A DNA stretch of 55,141 bases, taken from Campylobacterales bacterium (GTDB lineage: Bacteria; Campylobacterota; Campylobacteria; Campylobacterales; QNZT01). Of the stretch, positions 1 through 8,394 are shown one piece after another. Under the pieces are notes generated by a model. It saw only the letters and a program-made list of their open reading frames with translations. It did not search any database and was not told where the DNA came from. Position numbers and translations under genes: made by a program. The stretch lies in contig JALVVN010000006.1 of assembly GCA_027023405.1 (NCBI GenBank), positions 1 through 55,141 on the forward strand, given 5' to 3'. How positions within the stretch are numbered: the first letter of the stretch is position 1; each line of letters begins with the position of its first letter.

Positions 1-1
1 C

Positions 2-277
2 CAGAGTGAATTTGCCCTCCATGTCAAAGCGGTTTTGGGATTGCCGCTTGGATTTGAATTTTACGGTGAGGGAGCGAGTGCCGCCTTTAAAGCGACCAAA
101 GATTCTCACGCACCCGTTTTTGAGATCGATCCCGCTCTCTTTGGCAACGACTCACAAGTACGAATATTTGGCAAACCGATTGCACATCCCCATCGGCGCA
201 TGGCGGTCGTATTAGTCAGTGGGGAAAATTCACTCGATCGCGCAAAAGAGATGATCAAAAAAGTAAAAGAGATTTAA
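2..277 (+). CDS. purT: Formate-dependent phosphoribosylglycinamide formyltransferase 2, C-terminal end (partial)
   Basis: Only the last 91 residues are present; the reading frame is open to the left edge. The opening residues [17 protein letters not shown] and the later QVRIFGKP match the C-terminal region of PurT, the ATP-grasp enzyme that uses formate and ATP to formylate GAR in purine synthesis. Catalytic residues lie outside the window. The gene stops before a hairpin that serves the convergent porin gene. The alternative is a PurK-type relative, but the RIFGKP segment favours PurT. Confidence 0.85.
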   Translation, partial: QSEFALHVKAVLGLPLGFEFYGEGASAAFKATKDSHAPVFEIDPALFGNDSQVRIFGKPIAHPHRRMAVVLVSGENSLDRAKEMIKKVKEI

Positions 278-288
278 AAAATAGGCAT

Positions 289-321
289 AAAAAAAGGCGC
301 ACCGTCAAAAACGGCACGCCT
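289..321 (-). terminator. Rho-independent terminator of the porin gene
   Basis: An inverted repeat (295-305 with 311-321, a CA/CA internal mismatch and an AAAA-type loop) lies just past the porin stop. On the minus strand it is followed by a run of seven T (289-295 on the plus strand is all A). It may also stop purT from the other side, though no T-run follows on the plus strand. Confidence 0.75.
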
Positions 322-343
322 GAAGCAATTCTAGATCGAGAGA

Positions 344-1588
344 TTAGAATTTGTAAGTTGCGTAAACTTGGATATCGTTTTGCGCATCAATCTCTTTGCC
401 GGTAGCATCTTTGTCACCATCATGATCACTATTAACATATGCAAGTGTAAGATTCAAGTTTCCAAGATCTTTACCAGCTGTAACCGCGATCTCTTGGAAA
501 TCAGGTTTTGCATCTGAACCATGATCTGCGTTAGTATAGTAAACACCAAGATTTGCAATTTCAGGAATATCGTAAGTGGCAGAAACATTGAATGCGGTTG
601 TATCTTTTTGAGAAACCTCTCCGTATGTCCACCAACCTTCTGTATAAAGTTTAGATTGTGTTCCACCGAGATTAGTAGCAGTCATCAAATCCTCATCCAT
701 ATCTGAGTAAGATGCAGAGAGACCGAGACCCTCAAGATTATAGCCAAGCTTGACCGCATAACCGCTACCTGTCTCACTTTTTGCTGCTTGCGGATCAGTA
801 TAAACATACTGCGCACCAAGACCAAAGCCCATATATTCTGTATCACCCTGAATCCAAGCAAGGTTTGCAACTTTCGGTGCTACATAATACCAAGCTTGAG
901 CTGTTACCATCGGTATAAGTTTTGTAACTGCACCCAATGCATATGCACCCTCATCCGTCAAAAATCGATGAAATGCGTTATCACTAATACCATCACTTCT
1001 AACCACGCCTTGACCTGTTACAGTATTTGCATAACCACCTTTAACAACATCAATTCCATTTGTTCGACCAACCCATGCACCGACTAAGGTAGTATCAACA
1101 ATGTCATTATTCACTGCCACTGCCGCATCATATGTATTTTCAGCAATATTCCACTTCTCAGTAAATACAAGCGGTGTATCAAGCGCTTGACGACCAAGAA
1201 CCAAGGTAGTATTAGTAATTCCATCTAGCGGATGAAATGCAAGATTTAAGGTATCAATCCATACACCGTCATTGATATCCTTATCACTCAAAGATTGACC
1301 AACCCAAGTATTTGAAACCAATGTATTTTCAAGACCCATTGTGGAAACACCGGTTACGCCGAAGTTCAATTTTGTACAAGTTGCGCAACTACCTACAGCT
1401 GATGTTCCACCTACATGTACACCGACATTTCCGTAAGATTGACCTTTATTGAAAAAGTCACCGTCGTTTGCATCATTCGTTCCATAGAAAAGCTTCGCTT
1501 CTCCACCAATTTTATCCAAGTGCATATCTGCAACAGCTGCGGTGCTGAGCAGAGCAATCGCCGTTAGGCTTAATGTTAAATTTTTCAT
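344..1588 (-). CDS. Major outer-membrane porin, OprD-like/Campylobacterota MOMP type
   Basis: A 414-residue protein with a clear signal peptide (cleavage after about residue 20, ...STAAVA). The mature part is rich in Gly, Asn, Asp and aromatic residues with alternating beta-strand patterning and ends in ...YATYKF, the terminal aromatic residue expected of a BAM-inserted beta-barrel. The general layout fits the OprD-like/major outer membrane porins abundant in Campylobacterota, which pass small solutes. A CATC pair near residue 68-71 is unusual for a porin and may form a loop disulfide. A strong GAGGAG ribosome site precedes the ATG, and the gene has its own terminator, so it is monocistronic. 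Substrate selectivity cannot be read from sequence. Confidence 0.8.
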   Translation of the reverse strand: MKNLTLSLTAIALLSTAAVADMHLDKIGGEAKLFYGTNDANDGDFFNKGQSYGNVGVHVGGTSAVGSCATCTKLNFGVTGVSTMGLENTLVSNTWVGQSLSDKDINDGVWIDTLNLAFHPLDGITNTTLVLGRQALDTPLVFTEKWNIAENTYDAAVAVNNDIVDTTLVGAWVGRTNGIDVVKGGYANTVTGQGVVRSDGISDNAFHRFLTDEGAYALGAVTKLIPMVTAQAWYYVAPKVANLAWIQGDTEYMGFGLGAQYVYTDPQAAKSETGSGYAVKLGYNLEGLGLSASYSDMDEDLMTATNLGGTQSKLYTEGWWTYGEVSQKDTTAFNVSATYDIPEIANLGVYYTNADHGSDAKPDFQEIAVTAGKDLGNLNLTLAYVNSDHDGDKDATGKEIDAQNDIQVYATYKF

Positions 1589-1915
1589 TCGTTCACTCCT
1601 CTTAATTTTTGAATGCGTGAAAAGTATGACATAACAAAACTGAATTTTATATCATATTTTTGAATTTGATTCTATTTTTTGGATTTAAGTTTCTTCGAAT
1701 ATCTACTCTTTCACTGAATAATTTTCATACAACTTATCATCCTTATAAGGTCTAAAAATGGCTTTTCAACTCTATTTTTAGGTCTTCTCTTATAACGAAA
1801 GAAATGATAAAGATGACTTCTCTATTTTATATTCATTTAAATTTATTTCTCAGGATGATTCATGGTTCTGATAAAGTTTCATGCGGATATTTCATCCATA
1901 TTTTTAAGAAATCTT
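1589..1915. other. AT-rich intergenic region (327 nt)
   Basis: No convincing gene. The part next to 1588 carries the porin leader: the ribosome site GAGGAG and, further up on the minus strand, an AT-rich stretch with a possible -10 (TATGATATAAAAT, about 1645-1660). The half next to 1916 should hold the 3' end of the neighbouring secreted-protein transcript, but I saw no clear terminator hairpin there. Confidence 0.5.
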
Positions 1916-2458
1916 TTATCTCCATCGATGTTCACTCTCATCTAAAAAGATGGCATCCACTTTCGCTACCAAAGATTCACCCGCCATAGGATCGAGAAAG
2001 GTCGCTTGATACTGCTTTTCTACAGCCTCTTTTTCTTGCTCATCTTTCGCCTCTTTCAGATAGATTTCACTCCTTTTTCGTATGAGATGCGTACAGTTTG
2101 AATCGATCTGGTAGGTTGTCACTTGTGCACCGTTTCGCATCTCTTCCGTTTTGACGGTATTATCTGAATGGTAGCGGGTATAGGCGATGAGTTGATTCTG
2201 TTGAGGACGCACGATCGTCTCTTCATAAACTCTTTGTCCGCAACCACCGCTTCGATAAAGAAGTGTCAATTGTGCAATCTTCTTCCCTGTATGAAAAATC
2301 GACAAATCTTCTCCTTTGTCGCCATAAAGATGATAAATTTCACTTTTGGTTTGGAGTTTACAACTTCCGATTGTCAAATTCCCTGCATACAGTGAGATAT
2401 TCAATAACAAACCAATTATAATGTAAGTAACACGATACATTTTTCTTTTTTTCTCCAT
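1916..2458 (-). CDS. Secreted protein of unknown function
   Basis: 180 residues. A positively charged N-terminus (MEKKRKMYR) and hydrophobic segment (about residues 8-24) look like a signal peptide ending near SLYAG. If the start is the second Met (residue 7) the signal is more canonical. The mature part has four Cys, including CGQ near residue 73 and one in SNCTHL, so disulfides in the periplasm are plausible. The last third is acidic and helical. No family recognised. It is divergent from the UPF0323 lipoprotein gene. Confidence 0.6.
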   Translation of the reverse strand: MEKKRKMYRVTYIIIGLLLNISLYAGNLTIGSCKLQTKSEIYHLYGDKGEDLSIFHTGKKIAQLTLLYRSGGCGQRVYEETIVRPQQNQLIAYTRYHSDNTVKTEEMRNGAQVTTYQIDSNCTHLIRKRSEIYLKEAKDEQEKEAVEKQYQATFLDPMAGESLVAKVDAIFLDESEHRWR

Positions 2459-2506
2459 TTTACCTAATATGGGATATCATAGCACAAAAAATTCCAAGGA
2501 GTGCAA

Positions 2507-3145
2507 ATGAGGCATATCAAAACAATTTCCGAATATGGCATCGTTGGCAGTATCGGTGCATTAGCGGCAATCAATTTCATCGGATGCGGTGATAGCGGTG
2601 CTTTTTTACCGCCACAGCAACCACCCGTCACCCAGGAGCAAAACCAAGCCCAAAACGCCTTTGTCGTAATCGAAGAGGTGGCACCAAAAAAATATAAGAT
2701 CGCCGAAGAGTTCCCGGCAAAAGAGACCCGCATCATTCTTAAGACACTTGATGGGAAAGAGCGAGTACTCACCAAAGAGGAGGCGGACAAGCTGATCAAA
2801 CAAGAAGCGGCAAAAATCGACGCAAACCAATCCCCGCTCACTAATCCGGAGATGGCAAGCAGTGACGGTAGTATGGGGCTAGGCGGTATCTTACTCTCAA
2901 GTATGGCGGGAGCGGTACTGGGTAGCTGGATCGGCAATAAGCTTTTTAACAACCCCACCTATCAACAGCAACGCGCACGAAGCTACAAAAGCCCGCAAAC
3001 TTATAGCCGAAGCAAAAACTCTTTTAACAAAGCCAAAGCCAAACGCGCAACATCTAAACGATCGGGGTTTATGAAGCGTCGAAGTGCACCGAGACGAAGC
3101 AGTGGCTTTTTCGGCGGTAGTCGTGGCGGATTTTTTGGAGGATAG
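2507..3145 (+). CDS. UPF0323 family lipoprotein
   Basis: 212 residues from the ATG at 2507, chosen because AAGGA at 2496-2500 sits 6 nt upstream; an in-frame GTG at 2501 abuts that site and is unlikely. The N-terminus carries a lipobox (FIGC, Cys 27), so the product should be a lipid-anchored envelope protein. A hydrophilic region is followed by a Gly/Ser-rich hydrophobic stretch (GLGGILLSSMAGAVLG, about 125-140), a basic Ser/Arg/Lys region and a glycine-rich tail ending in GGFFGG. The family (H. pylori HP0232 as I recall) has no assigned function. Its stop lies 2 nt before the next gene, a glutathionylspermidine-synthase-like ATP-grasp enzyme, so the two are almost certainly co-translated. 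Confidence 0.8.
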   Translation: MRHIKTISEYGIVGSIGALAAINFIGCGDSGAFLPPQQPPVTQEQNQAQNAFVVIEEVAPKKYKIAEEFPAKETRIILKTLDGKERVLTKEEADKLIKQEAAKIDANQSPLTNPEMASSDGSMGLGGILLSSMAGAVLGSWIGNKLFNNPTYQQQRARSYKSPQTYSRSKNSFNKAKAKRATSKRSGFMKRRSAPRRSSGFFGGSRGGFFGG

Positions 3146-3147
3146 GG

Positions 3148-4332
3148 ATGAAATTACAAAAAGTCAAGCCGTTAGAGAAAGAGTTTTTAGATCAGATTCA
3201 TTTTTCATGGCATACTCATGCACACGATGATTCAGCGTTTCTCAAAGATGAGATTGTCCTTGTTTCACAGCAGGAGGTCGAAGCCTACTATCATGCGGCA
3301 AATGAACTCTACGATATGTGTGTCGAAGCGGCAGAGTATGTGATCGAAAATGATCTCTTTCACGAACTGGATATCCCCTTTAATCTCATCGATTTAATTA
3401 AAAAGAGTTGGGAAAATGATGTACATTGGCATCTCTATGGGCGTTTTGATTTTGCAGGTGGCTTGGATGGTTTGCCAATCAAACTACTTGAATTTAATGC
3501 CGACACCCCCACAAGCCTCATAGAAACCTCTATCGCACAGTGGGCACTACTCAAATACAACCATCTCGATGACGCCAAACAGTTTAACAATATCTATGAA
3601 GCGCTTAGGGAAAATTTTCAGCGACTCGTCACACTTGAAGAGAGTGTAGAATCTTTTGAAGAGCGCTACGAGGGGTGGAAAATACTCTTCTCTAGTGTCA
3701 GAGGTGCGCAAGAGGATGAGGATACGACGCGCTATCTGATGGAGATTGCCGAACAAGCGGGCTTTGATGTGGCGTTTGCTTATGTGGATGAAGTAGAATT
3801 TTCGGATGAGGGGATCTTCTATCAAGATGAGCAGTATGAGTATTGGTTTAAACTCCTACCGTGGGAGGATATCGCTATCGAAGAGGGAGAGTTGGCAACC
3901 CTACTCGATGAGATCGTCACCAACCAAAAAGCGATCATTCTCAACCCTGCCTATACGCTCCTCTTTCAGAGCAAAGGGATCCTCAAAATTCTTTGGGATC
4001 TCTTTCCCAACCACCCTCTCCTTCTTGAAACACGCTTTGAACCATTGAAGAATCAAGCCTATGTCGAAAAGAAATGTTTTGGACGGGAGGGTGAAAATGT
4101 GACAATCGTCGATCGCAATGGATCCATCATCGACAAGCAAGAGGGTCCCTACGAAAACTTTCGATCCGTCTATCAAGCCAAAGCGACACTCAATCAAGAT
4201 GAAAAGGGCAACTACTACCAAGCAGGTGTCTTTTTCGCTTATGAGGGGTGCGGTTTGGGATTTCGAACCGCTTCACGACCAATTATCGAAGATCGTGCCC
4301 ATTTTGCCGCACATATGATCAACGATGTATAG
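3148..4332 (+). CDS. Glutathionylspermidine synthase-like ATP-grasp amide ligase
   Basis: 394 residues matching the GSP_synth C-terminal ligase family (E. coli YgiC/YjfC type) along its full length; landmarks include YGRFDFAG, LLEFNADTPTSL and the C-terminal FRTASRPI. The family ligates an amine to a C-terminal glycine carboxylate using ATP. The amidase (CHAP) domain of bifunctional GspS is absent. Campylobacterota generally lack glutathione synthesis, so glutathionylspermidine is an unlikely product and the true substrate is unknown. The start is 2 nt after the UPF0323 lipoprotein stop; GGAGG inside that gene's end is the ribosome site. The same kind of pairing (lipoprotein YgiB with YgiC) exists in enterobacteria, which suggests a joint role. 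Confidence 0.82.
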   Translation: MKLQKVKPLEKEFLDQIHFSWHTHAHDDSAFLKDEIVLVSQQEVEAYYHAANELYDMCVEAAEYVIENDLFHELDIPFNLIDLIKKSWENDVHWHLYGRFDFAGGLDGLPIKLLEFNADTPTSLIETSIAQWALLKYNHLDDAKQFNNIYEALRENFQRLVTLEESVESFEERYEGWKILFSSVRGAQEDEDTTRYLMEIAEQAGFDVAFAYVDEVEFSDEGIFYQDEQYEYWFKLLPWEDIAIEEGELATLLDEIVTNQKAIILNPAYTLLFQSKGILKILWDLFPNHPLLLETRFEPLKNQAYVEKKCFGREGENVTIVDRNGSIIDKQEGPYENFRSVYQAKATLNQDEKGNYYQAGVFFAYEGCGLGFRTASRPIIEDRAHFAAHMINDV

Positions 4333-4352
4333 CATGTTCGTTAATCATCTTT

Positions 4353-4361
4353 TGTTATACT
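4353..4361 (+). promoter_or_regulatory. Putative extended -10 promoter of ccsBA
   Basis: TGTTATACT (TG-n-TATACT) 36 nt before the ccsBA start, after the stop of the upstream gene. No good -35 is visible, as is common in this phylum. Inferred from sequence only. Confidence 0.45.
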
Positions 4362-4396
4362 TTGTGATAGGGAATTTACACATATAGGGGAATTTT

Positions 4397-7300
4397 ATGA
4401 AAAAACTATGGAATCTCATCATCTCAATGAAGACGATGGTAATCTTCACACTACTCTTTGCCTTTGCTTCTGCGATGGGTACTTTTATCGAAAATGATTA
4501 CGGTACCGAAACCGCATGGGCGACAATTTATACGACATGGTGGTTTACACTCATCATGGTCGTACTAGCACTCAACCTCATCGGTAATATTTTTCGATTT
4601 AAACTCTATCAACGATCGAAACTCGGTGCTTTTATCTTTCATACCGGATTTTTAGTGATCCTCTTGGGTGCTGCTATTACACGCTATGTCGGCTATGAAG
4701 GTGTGATGCATATTCGTGAAGGAGGCACTTCAGACAATATTCGCACCAACTACAACTATATTCAGATCGATGCGACAAAAAATGGTAAAACATTTCACAA
4801 AGATCACAAACTCCTGCTCTCTAAAATCAGTTCCAATGACTTTAACATCAAACTGAAAGTCGATCATGAACCGGCACAACTCAAGTTTATTGCCTATCTC
4901 CCTTATGCCAAACAGGTACTTGCGCAAGATCCCAAAGGAGAAGCAATGATTGAGATGATGGTTGTCGCTCCAATGCAACAACCCGAAACGCTTATTCTCA
5001 AAGATCATAGTACACTTGAGCGGGGTGGTATGCGTATAAGCCTCAACCAAAAAGAGGGGGATATTTCGATTTTTACTAAAGAGGGAAAACTCTACTTCAA
5101 ATCAACAAAGCCAATCCACTGGATGAAGATGGCGGATCGTAGTAGCGGTACTTTTGAAGCAAACAAAGTCTATCCGTTTGAAACAAAACGACTCTATGAT
5201 CTAGGATCTATCAAAATCGTACCTAGAGAAGCTTTTGCCAAAGCAACAGTCAAGCTCATCAACCAACCAGACAAAACACCAGGTGGTCAAAAAATGAAAA
5301 GTATCCAAAAAGAGGCACTCTTAGCCGATCTAACCTACGCAGGTCACACTCGCCGTCTAACACTCTTTGGATATGGTAAAGGGAGTTTAGGAGAACCGGT
5401 TGATTTTAAGATAGATGATACACATTTTCATATTCTTTGGGGTGCTAAACTCTTTACACTTCCTTTCTCTCTCACACTCAAAGATTTTGAACTCAAACGC
5501 TATCCCGGTAGCATGTCCCCCTCCTCCTACTCGAGTCGTGTCGTACTCAACGATCCAAAGCATCATGTCACGATGCCTTATCATATCTATATGAATCATG
5601 TGCTTGATTATCGAAACTATCGCTTCTTTCAATCCTCCTACGATATGGATGAGAAGGGAACAATTCTTTCAGTCAATCATGATCCGGGGAAAATTCCCAC
5701 CTATATCGGCTATCTCATGCTGGCGATCGGCTTTATCTTGACACTCCTCAATCCTAAAAGCCGTTTTCGCAAACTCTCAAGCGCACTGCAAAAAGATACA
5801 CTCTTTAAAGCCGTGCTTTTCTTTACACTCTTTTCACTTGCGCAGCCACATACACTATACGCAAATGATGCAATCAAAACCGCACAATCTTTTCAAAAGG
5901 CACACGCCGACAAATTTGGCGATCTACTGATTCAAACACACGATGGGCGTATCAAAACACTCGACACCTTCTCGACAGAAATTATGTATAAATTACACAA
6001 AGGTACAACTGCATATGGCTTAAATAATAATCAAATTATCCTAGGAATGCTCACTGCTCCACAGGCGTGGGAGGAAATTCCTCTCATTCGTATCAAACAC
6101 ACTCGACTTAAAAAAGTTTTGGGTCTTCCAAAAGATGCGAAATATGCCTCTTTTAGCGACTTTTTTCAAGATAAAAAGGGGTATAAACTGGCAAGCTATA
6201 TCCAAGATTCCGTGAGAAAACCGCCTATCAAACGCAATGAGTTTGATCGTAGTGTCATTAAGGTCGATGAGATGCTCAATATTATGTATATGATCTATAC
6301 GGGTGATCTCTTCCGCATCATTCCACAAGCAAATGATCCAAGTCACAAATGGCACCCGATCAAAGAAGCTATCGATACCTTCCCGCCACAAGAGGCGCAA
6401 ACCGTTAAAAATCTTGTGGTTAATTACTTTCGTTCAATTGACAGTGCGAGAAAGAGCGGGAACTGGACACAAGCAGATCAAGCACTCAAAACACTACAAG
6501 ATTATCAATACAAACTCTCTTCGGAAATCATTCCTGCTAAAAGCAAACTCCAAGCGGAGAAGATCTTTCGCAAAATCGCACCGGTACACAAACTCATCGT
6601 TGTCTATCTGCTACTAGGATTGGTACTACTCTTTTTTGTGTTGCTAAAAATTCTCAAACCCCATATGCATAAAATCAACGGCATCGTCAAAGGGGTTCAA
6701 GCACTCTTTATCCTTGCCTTTATCGTACATACGGCAGTTTTGGCGGTTCGATGGTATGTCGGCGGTCACGCTCCGTGGAGTAACGCCTATGAAGCGATGC
6801 TCTATGTCGCATGGTCAATGGGCTTGGCAGGTGTCGTCTTTATGCGCTATTCTCCGATCGTCACTGCGCTAAGTGCTATCATTGCGGGTACCACTCTCGC
6901 AACGACTTTTTTCAATGAAATGAACCCACAAATTACCAATCTTGTACCGGTACTCAAATCCTACTGGCTCAGTATTCATGTCTCGATTATTACGGCTAGT
7001 TACGGATTTTTGGGACTGAGTGCCATCTTGGGTCTCTTTACCTTGATTCTCTTTATCATTCAGGGTAAAACACCCAATCCTCGTATCCAAAATAGTATTT
7101 CCCAAACCGTCAAACTCAATGAGATGACAGCGATCATCGGGCTAATGATGATGACCATCGGAAACTTCATCGGTGGTGTCTGGGCAAATGAGTCGTGGGG
7201 GCGCTACTGGAGTTGGGATCCAAAAGAGACTTGGGCATGGATCTCGATTCTCGTCTATACCGCAGTGCTACACCTTCGCTTTATTCCCTACTTCAACAAA

Positions 7301-7507
7301 GAGTACAACTTCAAATTTTCTGTTGTGACGACTGTGGCGATTAGCTCTATCGTGATGACCTTTGTCGGGGTGAATTACTATCTATCGGGCATGCACTCAT
7401 ACGCAGCAGGTGAACCGGTACCGGTACCAAAATATCTCTATGTCATTGTCGCATCGATTTTAGCGATTATTGTGTTAGCAGGAGTAAGAAGAGTGAGAGG
7501 GAAATAA
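4397..7507 (+). CDS. ccsBA: Fused ResB-CcsA cytochrome c synthase (system II)
   Basis: A 1036-residue fusion of ResB/CcsB and CcsA, the membrane complex that carries haem to the periplasm and attaches it to CxxCH motifs. The N-terminal half has three membrane segments (about 8-30, 43-62, 74-95), a large periplasmic ResB domain and another membrane segment (about 437-456). The C-terminal CcsA half has multiple membrane helices with GGHAPWSNAYE (about 789), a His in WLSIHVS (about 855) and the WWD haem-handling motif WGRYWSWDPKETW (about 934). Fused CcsBA of this size is typical of Campylobacterota (NrfI/CcsA types). It would serve the cytochromes encoded nearby (12-heme cytochrome, cytochrome c peroxidase). 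Confidence 0.95.
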   Translation: MKKLWNLIISMKTMVIFTLLFAFASAMGTFIENDYGTETAWATIYTTWWFTLIMVVLALNLIGNIFRFKLYQRSKLGAFIFHTGFLVILLGAAITRYVGYEGVMHIREGGTSDNIRTNYNYIQIDATKNGKTFHKDHKLLLSKISSNDFNIKLKVDHEPAQLKFIAYLPYAKQVLAQDPKGEAMIEMMVVAPMQQPETLILKDHSTLERGGMRISLNQKEGDISIFTKEGKLYFKSTKPIHWMKMADRSSGTFEANKVYPFETKRLYDLGSIKIVPREAFAKATVKLINQPDKTPGGQKMKSIQKEALLADLTYAGHTRRLTLFGYGKGSLGEPVDFKIDDTHFHILWGAKLFTLPFSLTLKDFELKRYPGSMSPSSYSSRVVLNDPKHHVTMPYHIYMNHVLDYRNYRFFQSSYDMDEKGTILSVNHDPGKIPTYIGYLMLAIGFILTLLNPKSRFRKLSSALQKDTLFKAVLFFTLFSLAQPHTLYANDAIKTAQSFQKAHADKFGDLLIQTHDGRIKTLDTFSTEIMYKLHKGTTAYGLNNNQIILGMLTAPQAWEEIPLIRIKHTRLKKVLGLPKDAKYASFSDFFQDKKGYKLASYIQDSVRKPPIKRNEFDRSVIKVDEMLNIMYMIYTGDLFRIIPQANDPSHKWHPIKEAIDTFPPQEAQTVKNLVVNYFRSIDSARKSGNWTQADQALKTLQDYQYKLSSEIIPAKSKLQAEKIFRKIAPVHKLIVVYLLLGLVLLFFVLLKILKPHMHKINGIVKGVQALFILAFIVHTAVLAVRWYVGGHAPWSNAYEAMLYVAWSMGLAGVVFMRYSPIVTALSAIIAGTTLATTFFNEMNPQITNLVPVLKSYWLSIHVSIITASYGFLGLSAILGLFTLILFIIQGKTPNPRIQNSISQTVKLNEMTAIIGLMMMTIGNFIGGVWANESWGRYWSWDPKETWAWISILVYTAVLHLRFIPYFNKEYNFKFSVVTTVAISSIVMTFVGVNYYLSGMHSYAAGEPVPVPKYLYVIVASILAIIVLAGVRRVRGK

Positions 7508-7511
7508 GACT

Positions 7512-7567
7512 CCAAAGAGAAAACCTCTTTGGAAGTTCAAAGTAACCTCATATTATAGAGGTTTCTT
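7512..7567 (+). terminator. Terminator region downstream of ccsBA
   Basis: Two hairpins follow the ccsBA stop: a perfect 8-bp stem (7512-7519 with 7525-7532, loop AAAAC) and a weaker 6-bp stem (7544-7549 with 7558-7563) followed by TTTCTTTG. The region separates convergent genes and may act in both directions. Confidence 0.6.
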
Positions 7568-7573
7568 TGTCAT

Positions 7574-7804
7574 TTAGTGAGCGGCAGACTCTTTTGAATC
7601 CATTGCAGGTGCAGGAATCACTTGCGGTGCAGGTGCTTCTACAACCGGAGCCGGAGCTACTTTTACCGCAGGCGATACCTTAACTGTCGCTTTTTTAGGT
7701 GCAGGTGCTACTTTTTTTGCTGTGTTGCAAGATTTTTTCGGTGCACATCCACCAAAGGCTATCAACGCCACTACTGCTGTAAGTATCACAATACTTTTTT
7801 TCAT
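7574..7804 (-). CDS. Small Ala/Pro/Lys-rich lipoprotein
   Basis: 76 residues with a lipoprotein signal: hydrophobic segment and lipobox FGGC (Cys 20) followed by APKK. The remainder is low-complexity Ala-Pro-Val-Lys with repeated APAP and KVAPAP units, the composition of extended envelope spacers. A further Cys lies in KKSCNTAKK. It resembles the next gene upstream (shared Met-signal-GCAPKK start and Pro-rich tail), so the two are probable paralogues. Function unknown. Confidence 0.65.
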   Translation of the reverse strand: MKKSIVILTAVVALIAFGGCAPKKSCNTAKKVAPAPKKATVKVSPAVKVAPAPVVEAPAPQVIPAPAMDSKESAAH

Positions 7805-7910
7805 TTCAAATCCTTTTATATAGTTTTGTAGAAAGAGTATAACATGATTTGAATAATGAAACTATTGAAAAGAGTCAAGAGAGGTAGTTTGAGAGAGAAA
7901 TCCCTCATGT

Positions 7911-8111
7911 TTATCTACAACCACAAGGTGTAGGTGCGGGACATGGAGCAGGCACAGGCGTCGGACATGCAACCGCACAAGGTACTTCAACAGGCTCAGT
8001 AGCAACTGTTTGTGCTTTTTTCACAGGTTTTTTCAATCTCTTCTTAGGCGCACAACCACTCAGTGCCGATAATCCCGCAATCGCAATAAGAGTAATCACA
8101 ACATTTCTCAT
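7911..8111 (-). CDS. Small Pro/Cys-rich lipoprotein
   Basis: 66 residues: signal with lipobox LSGC (Cys 20), then APKKRLKKPVKKAQ and a tail of PCP/APTPCGCR repeats containing seven Cys-to-end residues of Pro-Cys character. The GCAPKK junction matches the neighbouring lipoprotein at 7574-7804. The repeated Cys could bind metal or cross-link. Function unknown. The ribosome site AAAGGA lies ahead of the ATG. Confidence 0.6.
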   Translation of the reverse strand: MRNVVITLIAIAGLSALSGCAPKKRLKKPVKKAQTVATEPVEVPCAVACPTPVPAPCPAPTPCGCR

Positions 8112-8140
8112 GATAATCCTTTCAAATTTTTTACAAAGGT

Positions 8141-8149
8141 ATTATCACA
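8141..8149 (-). promoter_or_regulatory. Possible -10 element for the Pro/Cys-rich lipoprotein
   Basis: On the minus strand TGTGATAAT reads as an extended -10, about 30 nt before the lipoprotein start at 8111. No clear -35. Confidence 0.3.
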
Positions 8150-8193
8150 TAGTATGAAAGTTTATTGGTTAAATTAATATTACTAAGACATGA

Positions 8194-8394
8194 TTATAAG
8201 ACTTTTTTAAACTGCTGTAACCATTCACTATTATCCTCGATCACATCCGACTGCTTCTTTAAAATAAGATGTTCGATATTTTCCAACTCTTCCATGGAGA
8301 GATATTTAAGCACATAGCTATCGATCTCAATCTCTCCGCCGTAATTCTCCAAAAGATGTTCGATCTCTTGGAGTTTCTTCTCCTTCTCATCCAC
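8194..8394 (-). CDS. Small acidic protein of unknown function, last gene of the cytochrome operon
   Basis: 66 residues, no signal peptide, predicted mostly helical and acidic (EKKLQEIEHLLENYGGEIEIDSYVLKYLSMEELENIEHLIL). The start overlaps the stop of the upstream 12-heme cytochrome gene by 8 nt, so translation is probably coupled. A cytoplasmic location is expected. It could be a small accessory or assembly factor, but no family is recognised. Confidence 0.55.
   Translation of the reverse strand: MDEKEKKLQEIEHLLENYGGEIEIDSYVLKYLSMEELENIEHLILKKQSDVIEDNSEWLQQFKKVL

Noticed and set aside
454-1087. Reading frames antisense to or out of frame with the porin gene
   Set aside because: They lack ribosome sites and protein-like composition and lie entirely inside the porin gene.
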